A DNA stretch of 64,000 nucleotides. Source: Faecalibacterium hattorii. Lineage in GTDB: Bacteria > Bacillota > Clostridia > Oscillospirales > Ruminococcaceae. The position numbers and the translations under genes were made by a program. Shown here one piece after another: positions 50,121 to 58,625 of this stretch (positions within the stretch are counted from its first letter, which is position 1; each line of letters begins with the position of its first letter). The stretch is from the NCBI RefSeq assembly GCF_003287455.1, contig NZ_PRLC01000001.1:186001-250000 (forward strand), given 5' to 3'. The notes below the pieces were generated by a model that was given only the letters and a program-made list of their open reading frames with translations, was not told where the DNA came from and did no database searches.

Positions 50121-51251
50121 ATGATCTCACGTCGCAATTTTCTGAAAGTCCTTCCCGTCTCTGCCCTTCTGCTCAGCGGCTGCGCAGCGCAGTCCGCCCC
50201 CGCCAATACGGACAAGTTGGTGTTCAGCCACAGCTACCCTCTGGACTACGCGGCCCAGTTCACAGCCGACTGCTACGAGGGGGGTTATACCCTGCTCTCC
50301 CTCCCCGATTCGGATCAGAAGTTCCTTGTCGTTCCGGAGGATGCCGCCGAAGTGGACGCCCTCCCCGACGGCGTGACTGTCCTGCGCCAGCCGGTGCAGA
50401 ACATTTACCTCGTCTCTACATCGGTCATGGATCTGTTTATCCACCTCGACGCGCTGGACACCATCACTCTTTCCGGCACCAAAGCCGAGGGCTGGTACCT
50501 CGACGACGCCAAAACCGCCATGGAAGCCGGACGCATCGCCTACGCGGGCAAGTACAGCGCCCCGGACTACGAGCAGATTTTAGCCGCCAATTGCAGCCTC
50601 GCCATTGAGAACACCATGATCTTCCACACCCCGGAGGTCAAGGAGCAGTTGGAACGGTTCGGCATTCCGGCGCTGGTGGAACGCTCCAGCTACGAGAGCG
50701 GCCCCCTCGCCCGGATGGAGTGGATCAAATTCTGGGGCATCCTGCTGGGCAAAGAGGAGCTGGCCGAGCAGTTGTTCGCCGCACAGGCCGAGCGCATCGC
50801 CGTGCTGGCCGACCAAGCGCCCACCGGCAAGACCTGCGCCTTTTTCTCCATCACGGCCAACGACCTCGCCAATGTCCGCAAGGGCGGCGACTATGTGTCC
50901 CAGATGATCGAACTGGCGGGCGGCGATTACGTCTTTTCCGACCTGACCGACAGCGGCAACAGCCTTTCCACCATGAACCTCCCGCTGGAAGATTTCTACG
51001 CTGGGGCCAAGGATGCCGACGTGCTGCTCTACAACAGCACCATTGAGGGCGTTGTCTCCACCATCGACGAGCTGGTGGCCAAGTGCCCCCTGCTGGCCGA
51101 GTTCAAGGCCGTGCAGAACGGCGATGTCTGGTGCACCACCCAGAGCTTTTTCCAGCAGAGCATGGAGCTGGCCGATTTCGTGGTGGACCTCCACCGCGTC
51201 CTGACCGAAGATGCCCCCGCCGACCTGCAATTCCTCACCCACGTGACCTGA
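50121..51251 (+). CDS. ABC transporter substrate-binding lipoprotein (BtuF/FepB type)
   Basis: The 376-residue protein has a twin-arginine-like start (MISRRNFLKVL) and a lipobox LLSGC at about 18-22. A class III binding-protein fold (Peripla_BP_2) follows, with LVFSHSYPLDYAAQF and the helical backbone typical of siderophore, haem and B12 binding proteins. It lies one base after the preceding lipoprotein gene and 15 bases before the permease gene. Given the riboswitch and the surrounding genes it most likely binds a corrinoid or a cobalt chelate, but iron-siderophore or haem binding is not excluded. Confidence 0.85.
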   Translation: MISRRNFLKVLPVSALLLSGCAAQSAPANTDKLVFSHSYPLDYAAQFTADCYEGGYTLLSLPDSDQKFLVVPEDAAEVDALPDGVTVLRQPVQNIYLVSTSVMDLFIHLDALDTITLSGTKAEGWYLDDAKTAMEAGRIAYAGKYSAPDYEQILAANCSLAIENTMIFHTPEVKEQLERFGIPALVERSSYESGPLARMEWIKFWGILLGKEELAEQLFAAQAERIAVLADQAPTGKTCAFFSITANDLANVRKGGDYVSQMIELAGGDYVFSDLTDSGNSLSTMNLPLEDFYAGAKDADVLLYNSTIEGVVSTIDELVAKCPLLAEFKAVQNGDVWCTTQSFFQQSMELADFVVDLHRVLTEDAPADLQFLTHVT

Positions 51252-51266
51252 CGAAAGGAGCCGCTC

Positions 51267-52283
51267 ATGACAAGCCAAAAACGCCTTGCCGCAGCCTATC
51301 TGCTTCTGGCGCTCCTGTTGGTGATCCTCTTCGCCGCGAACATCTTCTGGGGCAGCGTGGCGCTGACGCCGGGAGCCGTGGTCTCGGCACTGCTGGGCCG
51401 CGGGCAGGACGCCCTGTCCGTCGGCATCATCACCCAGCTCCGCCTTCCCCGCGCGGTCATGGTCGTGCTGCTGGGGGCGGCGCTTTCGGCGGCGGGCTAC
51501 CTGCTCCAGACCTTTTTCGCCAACCCCATCGCAGGCCCCTTCGTCATGGGCATCTCCAGCGGGGCCAAGCTGGCCGTGGCGCTGGTCATGGTGGTCTTCC
51601 TGAACCGGGGGCTGCTGACCAATTCCGTCACCCTCATCCTCGCCGCTTTTGCGGGGGCCATGGCCGCCATGGCCTTTGTGCTGGCCGTGGCACGCCGGGT
51701 GCAGCGGATGAGCATCCTCGTCATCTGCGGCATCATGATCGGTTACATCTGTTCCGCCATCACCGAATTCGTGGTGGCCTTTGCGCAGGATTCAAACATC
51801 GTCAACCTCCACAACTGGTCGCAGGGCAGCTTTTCCGGTATGACGTGGGGCAACGTCCGGGCCGCCGCCTTGGTGGTGCTGCCCGTGCTGGCGGCGGCGT
51901 TCTGCCTTTCGAAACCCATGTCCGCCTACCAGATGGGGGAAGCCTATGCCCAGAGCGTCGGGGTCAACGTCAAGCGGTTTTCCCGCGCGCTGGTTCTGCT
52001 TTCCAGCTTGCTGGCCGCCTGTGTCACCGCCTTTGCCGGGCCCATCTCCTTTGTGGGCATTGCGGTACCCCACCTCGTCAAGCAGCTGCTGGGCAGCGCA
52101 AAGCCCCTCTATGTCCTGCCGGGGTGCTGCCTCGGCGGCGCGGCGTTCTGTCTGCTCTGTGACCTCATCGCCCGCAGCCTGTTCGCCCCCACTGAGCTTT
52201 CCATCAGCGCGGTGACAGCGGTGTTCGGCGCGCCGGTGGTCATCGGGCTGCTCGTCCGCCGGGATCAGGAGGGCGCACGATGA
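51267..52283 (+). CDS. ABC transporter permease, FecCD/BtuC family
   Basis: The 338-residue protein has about ten membrane helices and FecCD/BtuC family marks: LRLPRAVMVVLLGAALSAAGYLLQTFFANP near residues 55-85 and the cytoplasmic coupling segment FVGIAVPHLVK near 265. It would form the translocation path as a homodimer for the substrate bound by the preceding lipoprotein. Its stop overlaps the start of the ATPase-CbiD gene by four bases (ATGA), indicating translational coupling. The start is preceded by AAAGGAG. Confidence 0.93.
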   Translation: MTSQKRLAAAYLLLALLLVILFAANIFWGSVALTPGAVVSALLGRGQDALSVGIITQLRLPRAVMVVLLGAALSAAGYLLQTFFANPIAGPFVMGISSGAKLAVALVMVVFLNRGLLTNSVTLILAAFAGAMAAMAFVLAVARRVQRMSILVICGIMIGYICSAITEFVVAFAQDSNIVNLHNWSQGSFSGMTWGNVRAAALVVLPVLAAAFCLSKPMSAYQMGEAYAQSVGVNVKRFSRALVLLSSLLAACVTAFAGPISFVGIAVPHLVKQLLGSAKPLYVLPGCCLGGAAFCLLCDLIARSLFAPTELSISAVTAVFGAPVVIGLLVRRDQEGAR

Positions 52284-54205
52284 ACGATTTTTTCTGCGAA
52301 ACGCAAAATTTAGCCATGGGCTACGGCAAAGCACCGCTGGCCGAGGCCATCGCCCTCGGCGTCCGGCGCGGGCAGATCCTGACCCTCATCGGCCCGAACG
52401 GCGCGGGCAAATCCACGCTGCTCAAAACGTTGGCCGGGCAGTTGGCCCCCCTCGGCGGCACCGTGCTGCTGGGCGGCCAAGACCTTGCCGCCTACACCGG
52501 CACTGCCCGCGCACAGCGGCTGGCCCTGATGCTCCCCCACACCCGCCGCACCGAGCTGACCACCTGCTTCGAGTTTGCGGCGGCGGGGCGCATCCCCTAC
52601 ACCGGGCGGCTGGGCATCCTTTCCGAAGCGGACAAACAGGCCGTGCGGGACGCCCTTGCGCTGGTGGGGGCTTCCCACCTTGCCGATCGGGACTTCAACT
52701 GCATCAGCGACGGCCAGCGCCAGCGCATCCTGCTGGCCCGCGCCATCTGCCAGCAGCCGGAGATCCTCCTGCTGGACGAGCCCACCTCGTTTCTGGACAT
52801 CAAGGGCAAGATCGAGCTGCTGACCATCCTGCAAAAGCTGGCCCACCAGCAGCACCTTGCCGTCATCGTCAGTCTGCACGAGCTGGACATGGCCCAGAAG
52901 ATCGCGGATGCAGTGGTCTGCGTCTCACCGCAGGGCGTTTCCGGCGTGCTGACGGCCAAAGAAGCCTTTGCGCCGGAGAACATCCAAGCCCTTTACGACC
53001 TGAGCCGGGAGCAGTACGAAGCCCTGTTCGGTCCCCCAAAGCCTCCGAAGCCCAAGTTTGAGCACTACGTCCGCAGCGGGCAGAAGCTGCTGCGCTGCGG
53101 CTACACCACCGGCACCTGCGCAGCGCTGGGGGCGGCGGGGGCAGCCCGGCTGCTGCTGACCGGGACCCCCCCGGAGACCGTCGCCCTCCGCACCCCGAAG
53201 GGCATCGTGGTGGAAGTGGCCCCCCTGTTCTGCCGCAAAACGGACGCCGGGGCCGAATGTGCCATCGAAAAGGACGGCGGCGACGATGTGGACGTGACCA
53301 CCGGGCTGCCGGTGATCGCCTCTGTCGCCCTGCTGCCCGACACCACGGACATCCGCATTTCCGGCGGCAAAGGAGTAGGCCGGGTGACAAAGCCCGGCCT
53401 CGACCAGCCGGTCGGAGAAGCCGCCATCAACCATGTCCCCCGTCAGATGATCGCCGAGGCGCTGAAACGAGAGGCCGAAAATGCCTGTTACACCGGCGGC
53501 TTTGCTGTGACACTCTCCATCAAGGGCGGCGAAGAGGTAGCCAAGCGCACCTTCAACCCCCACATCGGGGTCGAGGGCGGGCTGTCTGTGCTGGGCACCA
53601 GCGGCATCGTGGAGCCCATGAGCCAACAGGCCATTCTGGACACCATCCAGCTGGAAATGAACCAAGCCGCCCTGCGGGCCAAAGCAGCCCCCGGCCCCCG
53701 GCGGCTCATCCTTGCGCCCGGCAACTACGGGCTGGACTACCTCCACGGAACTTACCCGGAATTTGCCGTCCTCCCGGTGGTGAAGACCTCAAACTTCATC
53801 GGTGACACGCTGGATATGGCCGCTGCCGCCGGATTCGAGGAGGTGCTTTTGGTGGGCCATGTGGGCAAGCTCGTCAAGCTGGCGGGCGGCATCATGAACA
53901 CCCACTCCCACACCGCCGACTGCCGTACGGAGCTGTTCTGCACCCATGCGGCCCTCTGCGGCGCGCCCCGTGAAGTCTGCGCTTCTTTGATGGACGCCGC
54001 CACCACCGACGCCTGTCTGGAGATATTAGACGCTGCCGGGCTGCGAGAACCGGTGCTGAAAAGCTTGCTTTCCGCCATCCAGCTCCACCTTGACCGCCGC
54101 GCGGCAGGAGCGTTCCGGGTGGGGGCGATCCTGTTTTCAAACCAGAATGGCCCGCTGGGCCAGACCGAAGCCGCCGCACAGTTATTGCAGCACTGGAAGG
54201 AGTAA
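52280..54205 (+). CDS. cbiD: Fusion of FepC/BtuD-type ABC ATPase with CbiD (cobalt-precorrin-5B C1-methyltransferase)
   Basis: One uninterrupted 641-residue frame holds two proteins that are normally separate. Residues 1 to about 250 are an ABC ATPase: Walker A GPNGAGKST (38-46), signature SDGQRQR in place of LSGGQ, and Walker B ILLLDEPTS. After a short PPKPPKPK linker (about 252-260), residues 260-641 are CbiD, with the RCGYTTGTCAALGAAGAA opening, the GGKGVGRVTKPGL segment and the HVGKLVKLAGGIMNTHS segment. CbiD methylates cobalt-precorrin-5B at C1 with SAM. The fusion ties corrin synthesis to the importer encoded upstream. The reading frame and both motif sets are intact, so a sequencing frameshift is not needed to explain it. 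Confidence 0.93.
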   Translation: MNDFFCETQNLAMGYGKAPLAEAIALGVRRGQILTLIGPNGAGKSTLLKTLAGQLAPLGGTVLLGGQDLAAYTGTARAQRLALMLPHTRRTELTTCFEFAAAGRIPYTGRLGILSEADKQAVRDALALVGASHLADRDFNCISDGQRQRILLARAICQQPEILLLDEPTSFLDIKGKIELLTILQKLAHQQHLAVIVSLHELDMAQKIADAVVCVSPQGVSGVLTAKEAFAPENIQALYDLSREQYEALFGPPKPPKPKFEHYVRSGQKLLRCGYTTGTCAALGAAGAARLLLTGTPPETVALRTPKGIVVEVAPLFCRKTDAGAECAIEKDGGDDVDVTTGLPVIASVALLPDTTDIRISGGKGVGRVTKPGLDQPVGEAAINHVPRQMIAEALKREAENACYTGGFAVTLSIKGGEEVAKRTFNPHIGVEGGLSVLGTSGIVEPMSQQAILDTIQLEMNQAALRAKAAPGPRRLILAPGNYGLDYLHGTYPEFAVLPVVKTSNFIGDTLDMAAAAGFEEVLLVGHVGKLVKLAGGIMNTHSHTADCRTELFCTHAALCGAPREVCASLMDAATTDACLEILDAAGLREPVLKSLLSAIQLHLDRRAAGAFRVGAILFSNQNGPLGQTEAAAQLLQHWKE

Positions 54206-54211
54206 CGCATT

Positions 54212-54970
54212 ATGGTACATTTTGTCGGAGCCGGACCCGGTGCGCCGGACCTTATCACCCAGCGCGGAGCCGCCCTTCTGCAAGGAGCAGACTGCATCAT
54301 TTATGCAGGGAGCCTTGTGAACCCCGCCCTGCTGGGGCTGGCAAAGCCCGGCTGCGTCCTTTACAACAGCGCCGAGATGACGCTGGAACAGGTGCTCGAC
54401 GTCATGCGGCAGACGGAAGCGGCGGGCAAGACCACCGTGCGGCTCCACACCGGCGACCCCTGTCTTTACGGTGCCATCCGGGAGCAGATGGACGCCCTTG
54501 ACGCTGCCGGAATTTCCTACGATGATACCCCCGGCGTTTCCAGCTTCTGCGGGGCGGCGGCGGCCCTGAACGCCGAGTACACCCTGCCCACCGTCAGCCA
54601 GACCGTCATCATCACCCGGATGGAGGGCCGCACCCCCGTACCGGAAAAGGAAAAGCTGGCAAGCCTTGCTTCCCACGGGGCGACCATGGTGATCTTCCTC
54701 TCCATCGGCCTCATTGACAAGGTGCAGGAAGCGCTGCTGCAGGGCGCTTACACCTCCGCCACCCCTGCCGCCGTGGTCTATAAGGCAAGCTGGCCGGAGC
54801 AGAAAATCGTGCGCTGCACCGTCGGAACACTGGCCGAGAGCACCCGCCGGAACGGCATCACCAAAACCGCCCTCATCGTGGTGGGGGATTTTCTCGGCAC
54901 CCGGTACGAGCGCAGCAAGCTCTACGACCCCGCCTTTACCACCGCGTTCCGCAAAGGAGCCGACCGGTGA
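54212..54970 (+). CDS. cbiF: Cobalt-precorrin-4 C11-methyltransferase
   Basis: The 252-residue tetrapyrrole (SAM-dependent) methylase of the CbiF/CobM group has VHFVGAGPGAPDLIT at the start, YAGSLVNP near 32-39, HTGDPCLYG near 85-93 and the DTPGVSSFCGAAAAL segment. It methylates C11 of the ring in the anaerobic cobalamin pathway. It begins six bases after the CbiD stop and overlaps the GTG start of cbiG by four bases. Distinction from other methylases of this family rests on the VHFVGAG and YAGSLV patterns, which are characteristic. Confidence 0.93.
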   Translation: MVHFVGAGPGAPDLITQRGAALLQGADCIIYAGSLVNPALLGLAKPGCVLYNSAEMTLEQVLDVMRQTEAAGKTTVRLHTGDPCLYGAIREQMDALDAAGISYDDTPGVSSFCGAAAALNAEYTLPTVSQTVIITRMEGRTPVPEKEKLASLASHGATMVIFLSIGLIDKVQEALLQGAYTSATPAAVVYKASWPEQKIVRCTVGTLAESTRRNGITKTALIVVGDFLGTRYERSKLYDPAFTTAFRKGADR

Positions 54971-55965
54971 CCCCCGCCTACGCCGCCTTCACCGAAAGGG
55001 GACTGCGGCTGGCCGAAAAACTGGCCGCTTCCCTGCCCGGCAGCGTGACCCGCTGCGGCCATGGCGGGCCGACCTTAGCCCAGTGGACAGCGGCGGAGTT
55101 TGTCCGCTCGGATGCCTTGGTATTTGTGGGAGCCATCGGCATTGCGGTGCGGGCCATTGCGCCCCATTGCCAAAGCAAAGCCAGCGACCCCGCCGTGGTC
55201 GTGCTGGACGAATACGGACGCTTCGCGGTGCCAATCTTGTCCGGCCATTTGGGCGGGGCCAACGATCTGGCACGCCAGCTTTCTGCGCTCTGTGGGGCGG
55301 TGCCGGTCATCACCACGGCGACGGATGCCAACGGGATTTTCGCTGTGGACGAGTGGGCGAAGCATCAAAATTGTCAGGTGTTGGAACCGGCGCGGATCAA
55401 GGCCGTCAGTGGGAAACTGCTGGCCGGACAGACCGCTTCCGTCTGGTCGGAATTTCCCCTTCCCGGCGCGGCTCCTGCGGGGGTAATTCCGACCCAAACG
55501 CAGGACGCAGCAGACTTCGCCCTGACCCTTTTCCCTGCCGGGAATGCGCTGCACCTTGTCCCCCGCATCGGCGTGCTGGGCGTCGGCTGCAAGCGCGGCA
55601 CCACCATCGAACAGTTGGAAGCAGCTTTTGCCGCGTTCTGCGAAATCCACGGCCTTGCCCCTGCCTGCATCTGCGCCGCCGCCAGCATCGACCTGAAACA
55701 AAACGAAGCCGGGCTGCTGGCGTTCTGCCAAGCGCACCGGTGGAAGGTTTCCTTTTATTCCGCCGCGCAGCTCCAAGCCGCGCCCGGCACCTTTACGCCC
55801 TCGCACTTTGTTCAAAGCGTTACCGGCGTGGACAATGTGTGCGAGCGGGCGGCTGTGCTGGCGGCGGGCGGACCCCTCCGCATCCCGAAACAGGCGGGCG
55901 GCGGCGTGACCTTTGCGCTGGCGCTCCGCCCCTATGCCCCAGATTGGAGGTGGCAGCATGAATAA
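54967..55965 (+). CDS. cbiG: Cobalt-precorrin-5A hydrolase
   Basis: The 332-residue CbiG opens the delta-lactone ring of cobalt-precorrin-5A, releasing acetaldehyde. The N-terminal domain has FVGAIGIAVRAIAP and VVVLDEYGRFAVPILSGHLGGANDLAR; the C-terminal domain has LGVGCKRGTT and ASIDLKQNEAGLLAF, all CbiG signatures. It starts at GTG overlapping the cbiF stop and overlaps cbiH by eight bases. Length is typical, and no fusion with CbiH or CbiF is present. Confidence 0.94.
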   Translation: MTPAYAAFTERGLRLAEKLAASLPGSVTRCGHGGPTLAQWTAAEFVRSDALVFVGAIGIAVRAIAPHCQSKASDPAVVVLDEYGRFAVPILSGHLGGANDLARQLSALCGAVPVITTATDANGIFAVDEWAKHQNCQVLEPARIKAVSGKLLAGQTASVWSEFPLPGAAPAGVIPTQTQDAADFALTLFPAGNALHLVPRIGVLGVGCKRGTTIEQLEAAFAAFCEIHGLAPACICAAASIDLKQNEAGLLAFCQAHRWKVSFYSAAQLQAAPGTFTPSHFVQSVTGVDNVCERAAVLAAGGPLRIPKQAGGGVTFALALRPYAPDWRWQHE

Positions 55966-56692
55966 TACCGTGTTCGTGGTCGGCCTTGGCCCCGGCGACC
56001 CGCAGTTTCTGACCGCACAGGCGCAGAGTGCCTTGCAAAAAGCCGAGGTGCTGTGCGGCTATACGGTCTATCTGGATCTCGTGCGCCCCTATTACCCGGA
56101 AAAGGAATATTACGCCACCGGCATGACCAAGGAGCTGGACCGCTGCCGCTGGGCGCTGGAAACGGCGCAAAGCGGCAAGACCGTCGCCCTCATCTGCTCC
56201 GGCGATGCAGGCGTTTACGGGATGTCCAGCCCTCTGCTGGAACTGGCCGAGCGGTTTCCCGATGTCGCCGTGGAAGTGGTGCCGGGCCTGACCGCCGCCC
56301 TCAGCGGCGGGGCCGTTCTGGGGGCACCGCTGGCCCATGATTTCTGCGTGCTTTCCCTCTCCGACCGGCTCACCCCGTGGGCGGTCATCCAGCGGCGGCT
56401 GGCAGCGGCAGCCATGGGCGATTTCTGCATCGCGCTGTACAACCCCTCCTCCAAGGGGCGGCCGGACTACCTTGAAAAAGCGGTCCGCATCCTGCTGGAA
56501 CACGGCAAACCGCCCCAGACCGTCTGCGGCTTGGTGCGGAACATCGGGCGGGAGGGCCAGACCCACCGCGTCCTGACGCTGGCCCAGATGGAACATACCC
56601 CGGTGGATATGTTCACCACCGTCTTCATCGGCAACGCGGAGACAAAACAGCTCAGCGGCCGGATGGTTACACCGAGGGGGTATCGCGGATGA
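55958..56692 (+). CDS. cbiH: Cobalt-factor III / precorrin-3B C17-methyltransferase
   Basis: ATG 55958 with TTGGAGGTGGC upstream gives 244 residues. It is a tetrapyrrole methylase with VVGLGPGDPQFLT, SGDAGVYGM near 80-90 and the FCIALYNPSSKGRPDYL segment characteristic of CbiH/CobJ. The enzyme adds the C17 methyl group and promotes ring contraction. It overlaps cbiG upstream and cbiJ downstream by a few bases. Earlier in-frame codons exist but lie within cbiG and lack a ribosome-binding site. Confidence 0.93.
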   Translation: MNNTVFVVGLGPGDPQFLTAQAQSALQKAEVLCGYTVYLDLVRPYYPEKEYYATGMTKELDRCRWALETAQSGKTVALICSGDAGVYGMSSPLLELAERFPDVAVEVVPGLTAALSGGAVLGAPLAHDFCVLSLSDRLTPWAVIQRRLAAAAMGDFCIALYNPSSKGRPDYLEKAVRILLEHGKPPQTVCGLVRNIGREGQTHRVLTLAQMEHTPVDMFTTVFIGNAETKQLSGRMVTPRGYRG

Positions 56693-57435
56693 AAACAGTC
56701 GTCTTCAGCGGCACCACCGAGGGCCGCATTTTTTCCAAAGAGCTGGCCGCGCTGGGGGCGGACGTCCTTGTCAGCGTGGCGACCCCGCTGGGGGCCGAGG
56801 AGCAGGGCAGTTTGTCCGGCATCACAGTGCACTGCGGGCGGCTGACACCGGAGGAAATGGCCGACCTTTTGAAAGGGGCCGACCTCTGCGTGGACGCCAC
56901 CCATCCCTACGCAGTGGATGCCACCAAAAACATTGCGGCGGCGTGCAAAACGGCGCAGATCGAATACCACCGGCTGCTGCGGGCCGAAAGCCCCCTCCCA
57001 GCAGGAAGCATGGTGTTCCAGTCGGCCATGCACGCGGCGGAGTTTCTCGCCGGAACACAGGGCAATGTCCTGCTGGCCACCGGGGCCAAGGAGCTTGCCG
57101 CCTTTTCCCGCATCGACCCGGCGCGGCTGTTCCCCCGCGTTCTGCCCACGCTGGACAGCATCGCCGCCTGTGAAGCCGCTCACATTCCCCACAAAAACAT
57201 CCTTGCGATGCAGGGGCCCTTCTCCTACGCGCTGAACCGGGCACTGATGGAGCAGTTCCACATCCGTTTCCTCGTCACAAAGGACGGCGGCGCAGCGGGC
57301 GGCTTTGCCGAAAAGGCACAGGCCGCGCAGGACATGGGCGCACAGCTCGTGGTGCTCCGCCGCCCGGCCGAAAACGGAGAAACTGCCGCACAAATTCTGG
57401 CACGCTGCAAGGAGGCTTTGGGATGGTCACACTGA
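56689..57435 (+). CDS. cbiJ: Cobalt-precorrin-6A reductase
   Basis: The 248-residue CbiJ/CobK-type reductase uses NAD(P)H to reduce cobalt-precorrin-6A. The family opening VVFSGTTEGRIFSKEL is followed by the ATHPYAVDATKN segment near 70-80, LLATGAKELAAF near 128-140 and a C-terminal VTKDGGAAGGFAEKAQAA. Its start overlaps the cbiH stop (ATGA), and its end overlaps the start of cbiET by 13 bases. The protein is intact and typical in length. Confidence 0.92.
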   Translation: MKTVVFSGTTEGRIFSKELAALGADVLVSVATPLGAEEQGSLSGITVHCGRLTPEEMADLLKGADLCVDATHPYAVDATKNIAAACKTAQIEYHRLLRAESPLPAGSMVFQSAMHAAEFLAGTQGNVLLATGAKELAAFSRIDPARLFPRVLPTLDSIAACEAAHIPHKNILAMQGPFSYALNRALMEQFHIRFLVTKDGGAAGGFAEKAQAAQDMGAQLVVLRRPAENGETAAQILARCKEALGWSH

Positions 57436-58625
57436 TCGGGATGGGTTCCGGCACACCGGAACTGCTCACGGCGCAGGGGCTTGTTGCCCTGCAGAGCGCC
57501 GACCTCATCATCGGGGCAAAACGGCTGCTGGAGCATCTGCCCACCGGCTGCACCGAGAACCGGAAAGCCCTCTATAAACCGGAGGATATTTTGTCCTGCC
57601 TTTCCGAGTTTCCGGCAGCAAATGCGGCCCTTCTTTACAGCGGCGACACCGGGTTTTATTCCGGTGCTTCCAAGCTGCTGCCCATGCTGCGGGCCTTCGG
57701 CATTTCGGCGCGGGTGCTGCCCGGTATTTCCAGCGTGCAGCTTCTCTCTGCGGCCATTGGCCGCCCGTGGAAGGATTGGAAGCTCGTCTCGGCCCACGGC
57801 TGTGCCTGTGACCCGGCAGCCGAGTGCCTGACCGCCGAAGGCCGCCCGGTGTTCTTCTTGACCGGCGGCACCGAAACGCCCGCCACCCTCTGCGCCAAAC
57901 TGGCCGATGCGGGCCTTGGGGACGCCCATGCGATCATAGGTGAAAACCTCGGTACACCGCAGGAACATCTGGCATTCGGCACGGCGCAGGCCCTTGCCGC
58001 AAACGCCTGTGCCCCTCTGAGCGTTCTGCTCATCGAGCACACCGTTCTCCCTGCCCGGCGGGCCCCCGGCTTCCCGGATGATGCCTTCATCCGGGGAGAG
58101 GTCCCCATGACGAAGCAGGAAGTCCGCGCCGCCGCACTGGCGAAGCTGGCTGTCCGGCCTACAGATACCCTTTGGGATGTCGGGGCCGGGACCGGAAGCG
58201 TCAGCGTCGAACTGGCGCTGGCCGCACCGCGCGGGCATGTCTACGCGGTGGAATGTGCCCCCGACGCCTGTGCCCTCATCCGCCAGAACCGGGAGAAATT
58301 CCACGCCTATAATTTGTCCCTGATCGAGGGGACCGCCCCGCAGGTTCTGGCCGACCTGCCCGCACCGGACGCCGTCTTCATCGGCGGCACCAAAGGCAGC
58401 ATGGCCGAGGTGGTAAACGCCGCCCTTGCCAAGAACCCGAACGCCCGCCTGTGCATCTCCGCCATTGCGCTGGAGACCCTGAGTGCGGCCATTGCGGCGC
58501 TGGCGGCTCATGGACAAACCGCCGAAGTAACCCAGCTTGCCGTCAGCCGCACCAGACCGGCGGGCAAGCTCCATCTCCTGATGGCCAACAACCCCATTTT
58601 TCTGATCACGGGGGAACGAAAATGA
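57423..58625 (+). CDS. cbiET: CbiE-CbiT fusion (precorrin-6Y C5,15-methyltransferase, CobL type)
   Basis: The 400-residue bifunctional protein combines CbiE and CbiT. Residues 1 to about 205 are the CbiE tetrapyrrole methylase (VTLIGMGSGTPELLTAQGL, YSGDTGFYSGASKLLPML), and about 215-400 are CbiT, a Rossmann methyltransferase (LWDVGAGTGSVSVELALAAPRGHVYAVE) that methylates C15 and decarboxylates the C12 acetate. The same fusion exists in CobL of aerobic bacteria and many Firmicutes. It overlaps cbiJ and ends at the start of cbiA (ATGA). Confidence 0.94.
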   Translation: MVTLIGMGSGTPELLTAQGLVALQSADLIIGAKRLLEHLPTGCTENRKALYKPEDILSCLSEFPAANAALLYSGDTGFYSGASKLLPMLRAFGISARVLPGISSVQLLSAAIGRPWKDWKLVSAHGCACDPAAECLTAEGRPVFFLTGGTETPATLCAKLADAGLGDAHAIIGENLGTPQEHLAFGTAQALAANACAPLSVLLIEHTVLPARRAPGFPDDAFIRGEVPMTKQEVRAAALAKLAVRPTDTLWDVGAGTGSVSVELALAAPRGHVYAVECAPDACALIRQNREKFHAYNLSLIEGTAPQVLADLPAPDAVFIGGTKGSMAEVVNAALAKNPNARLCISAIALETLSAAIAALAAHGQTAEVTQLAVSRTRPAGKLHLLMANNPIFLITGERK

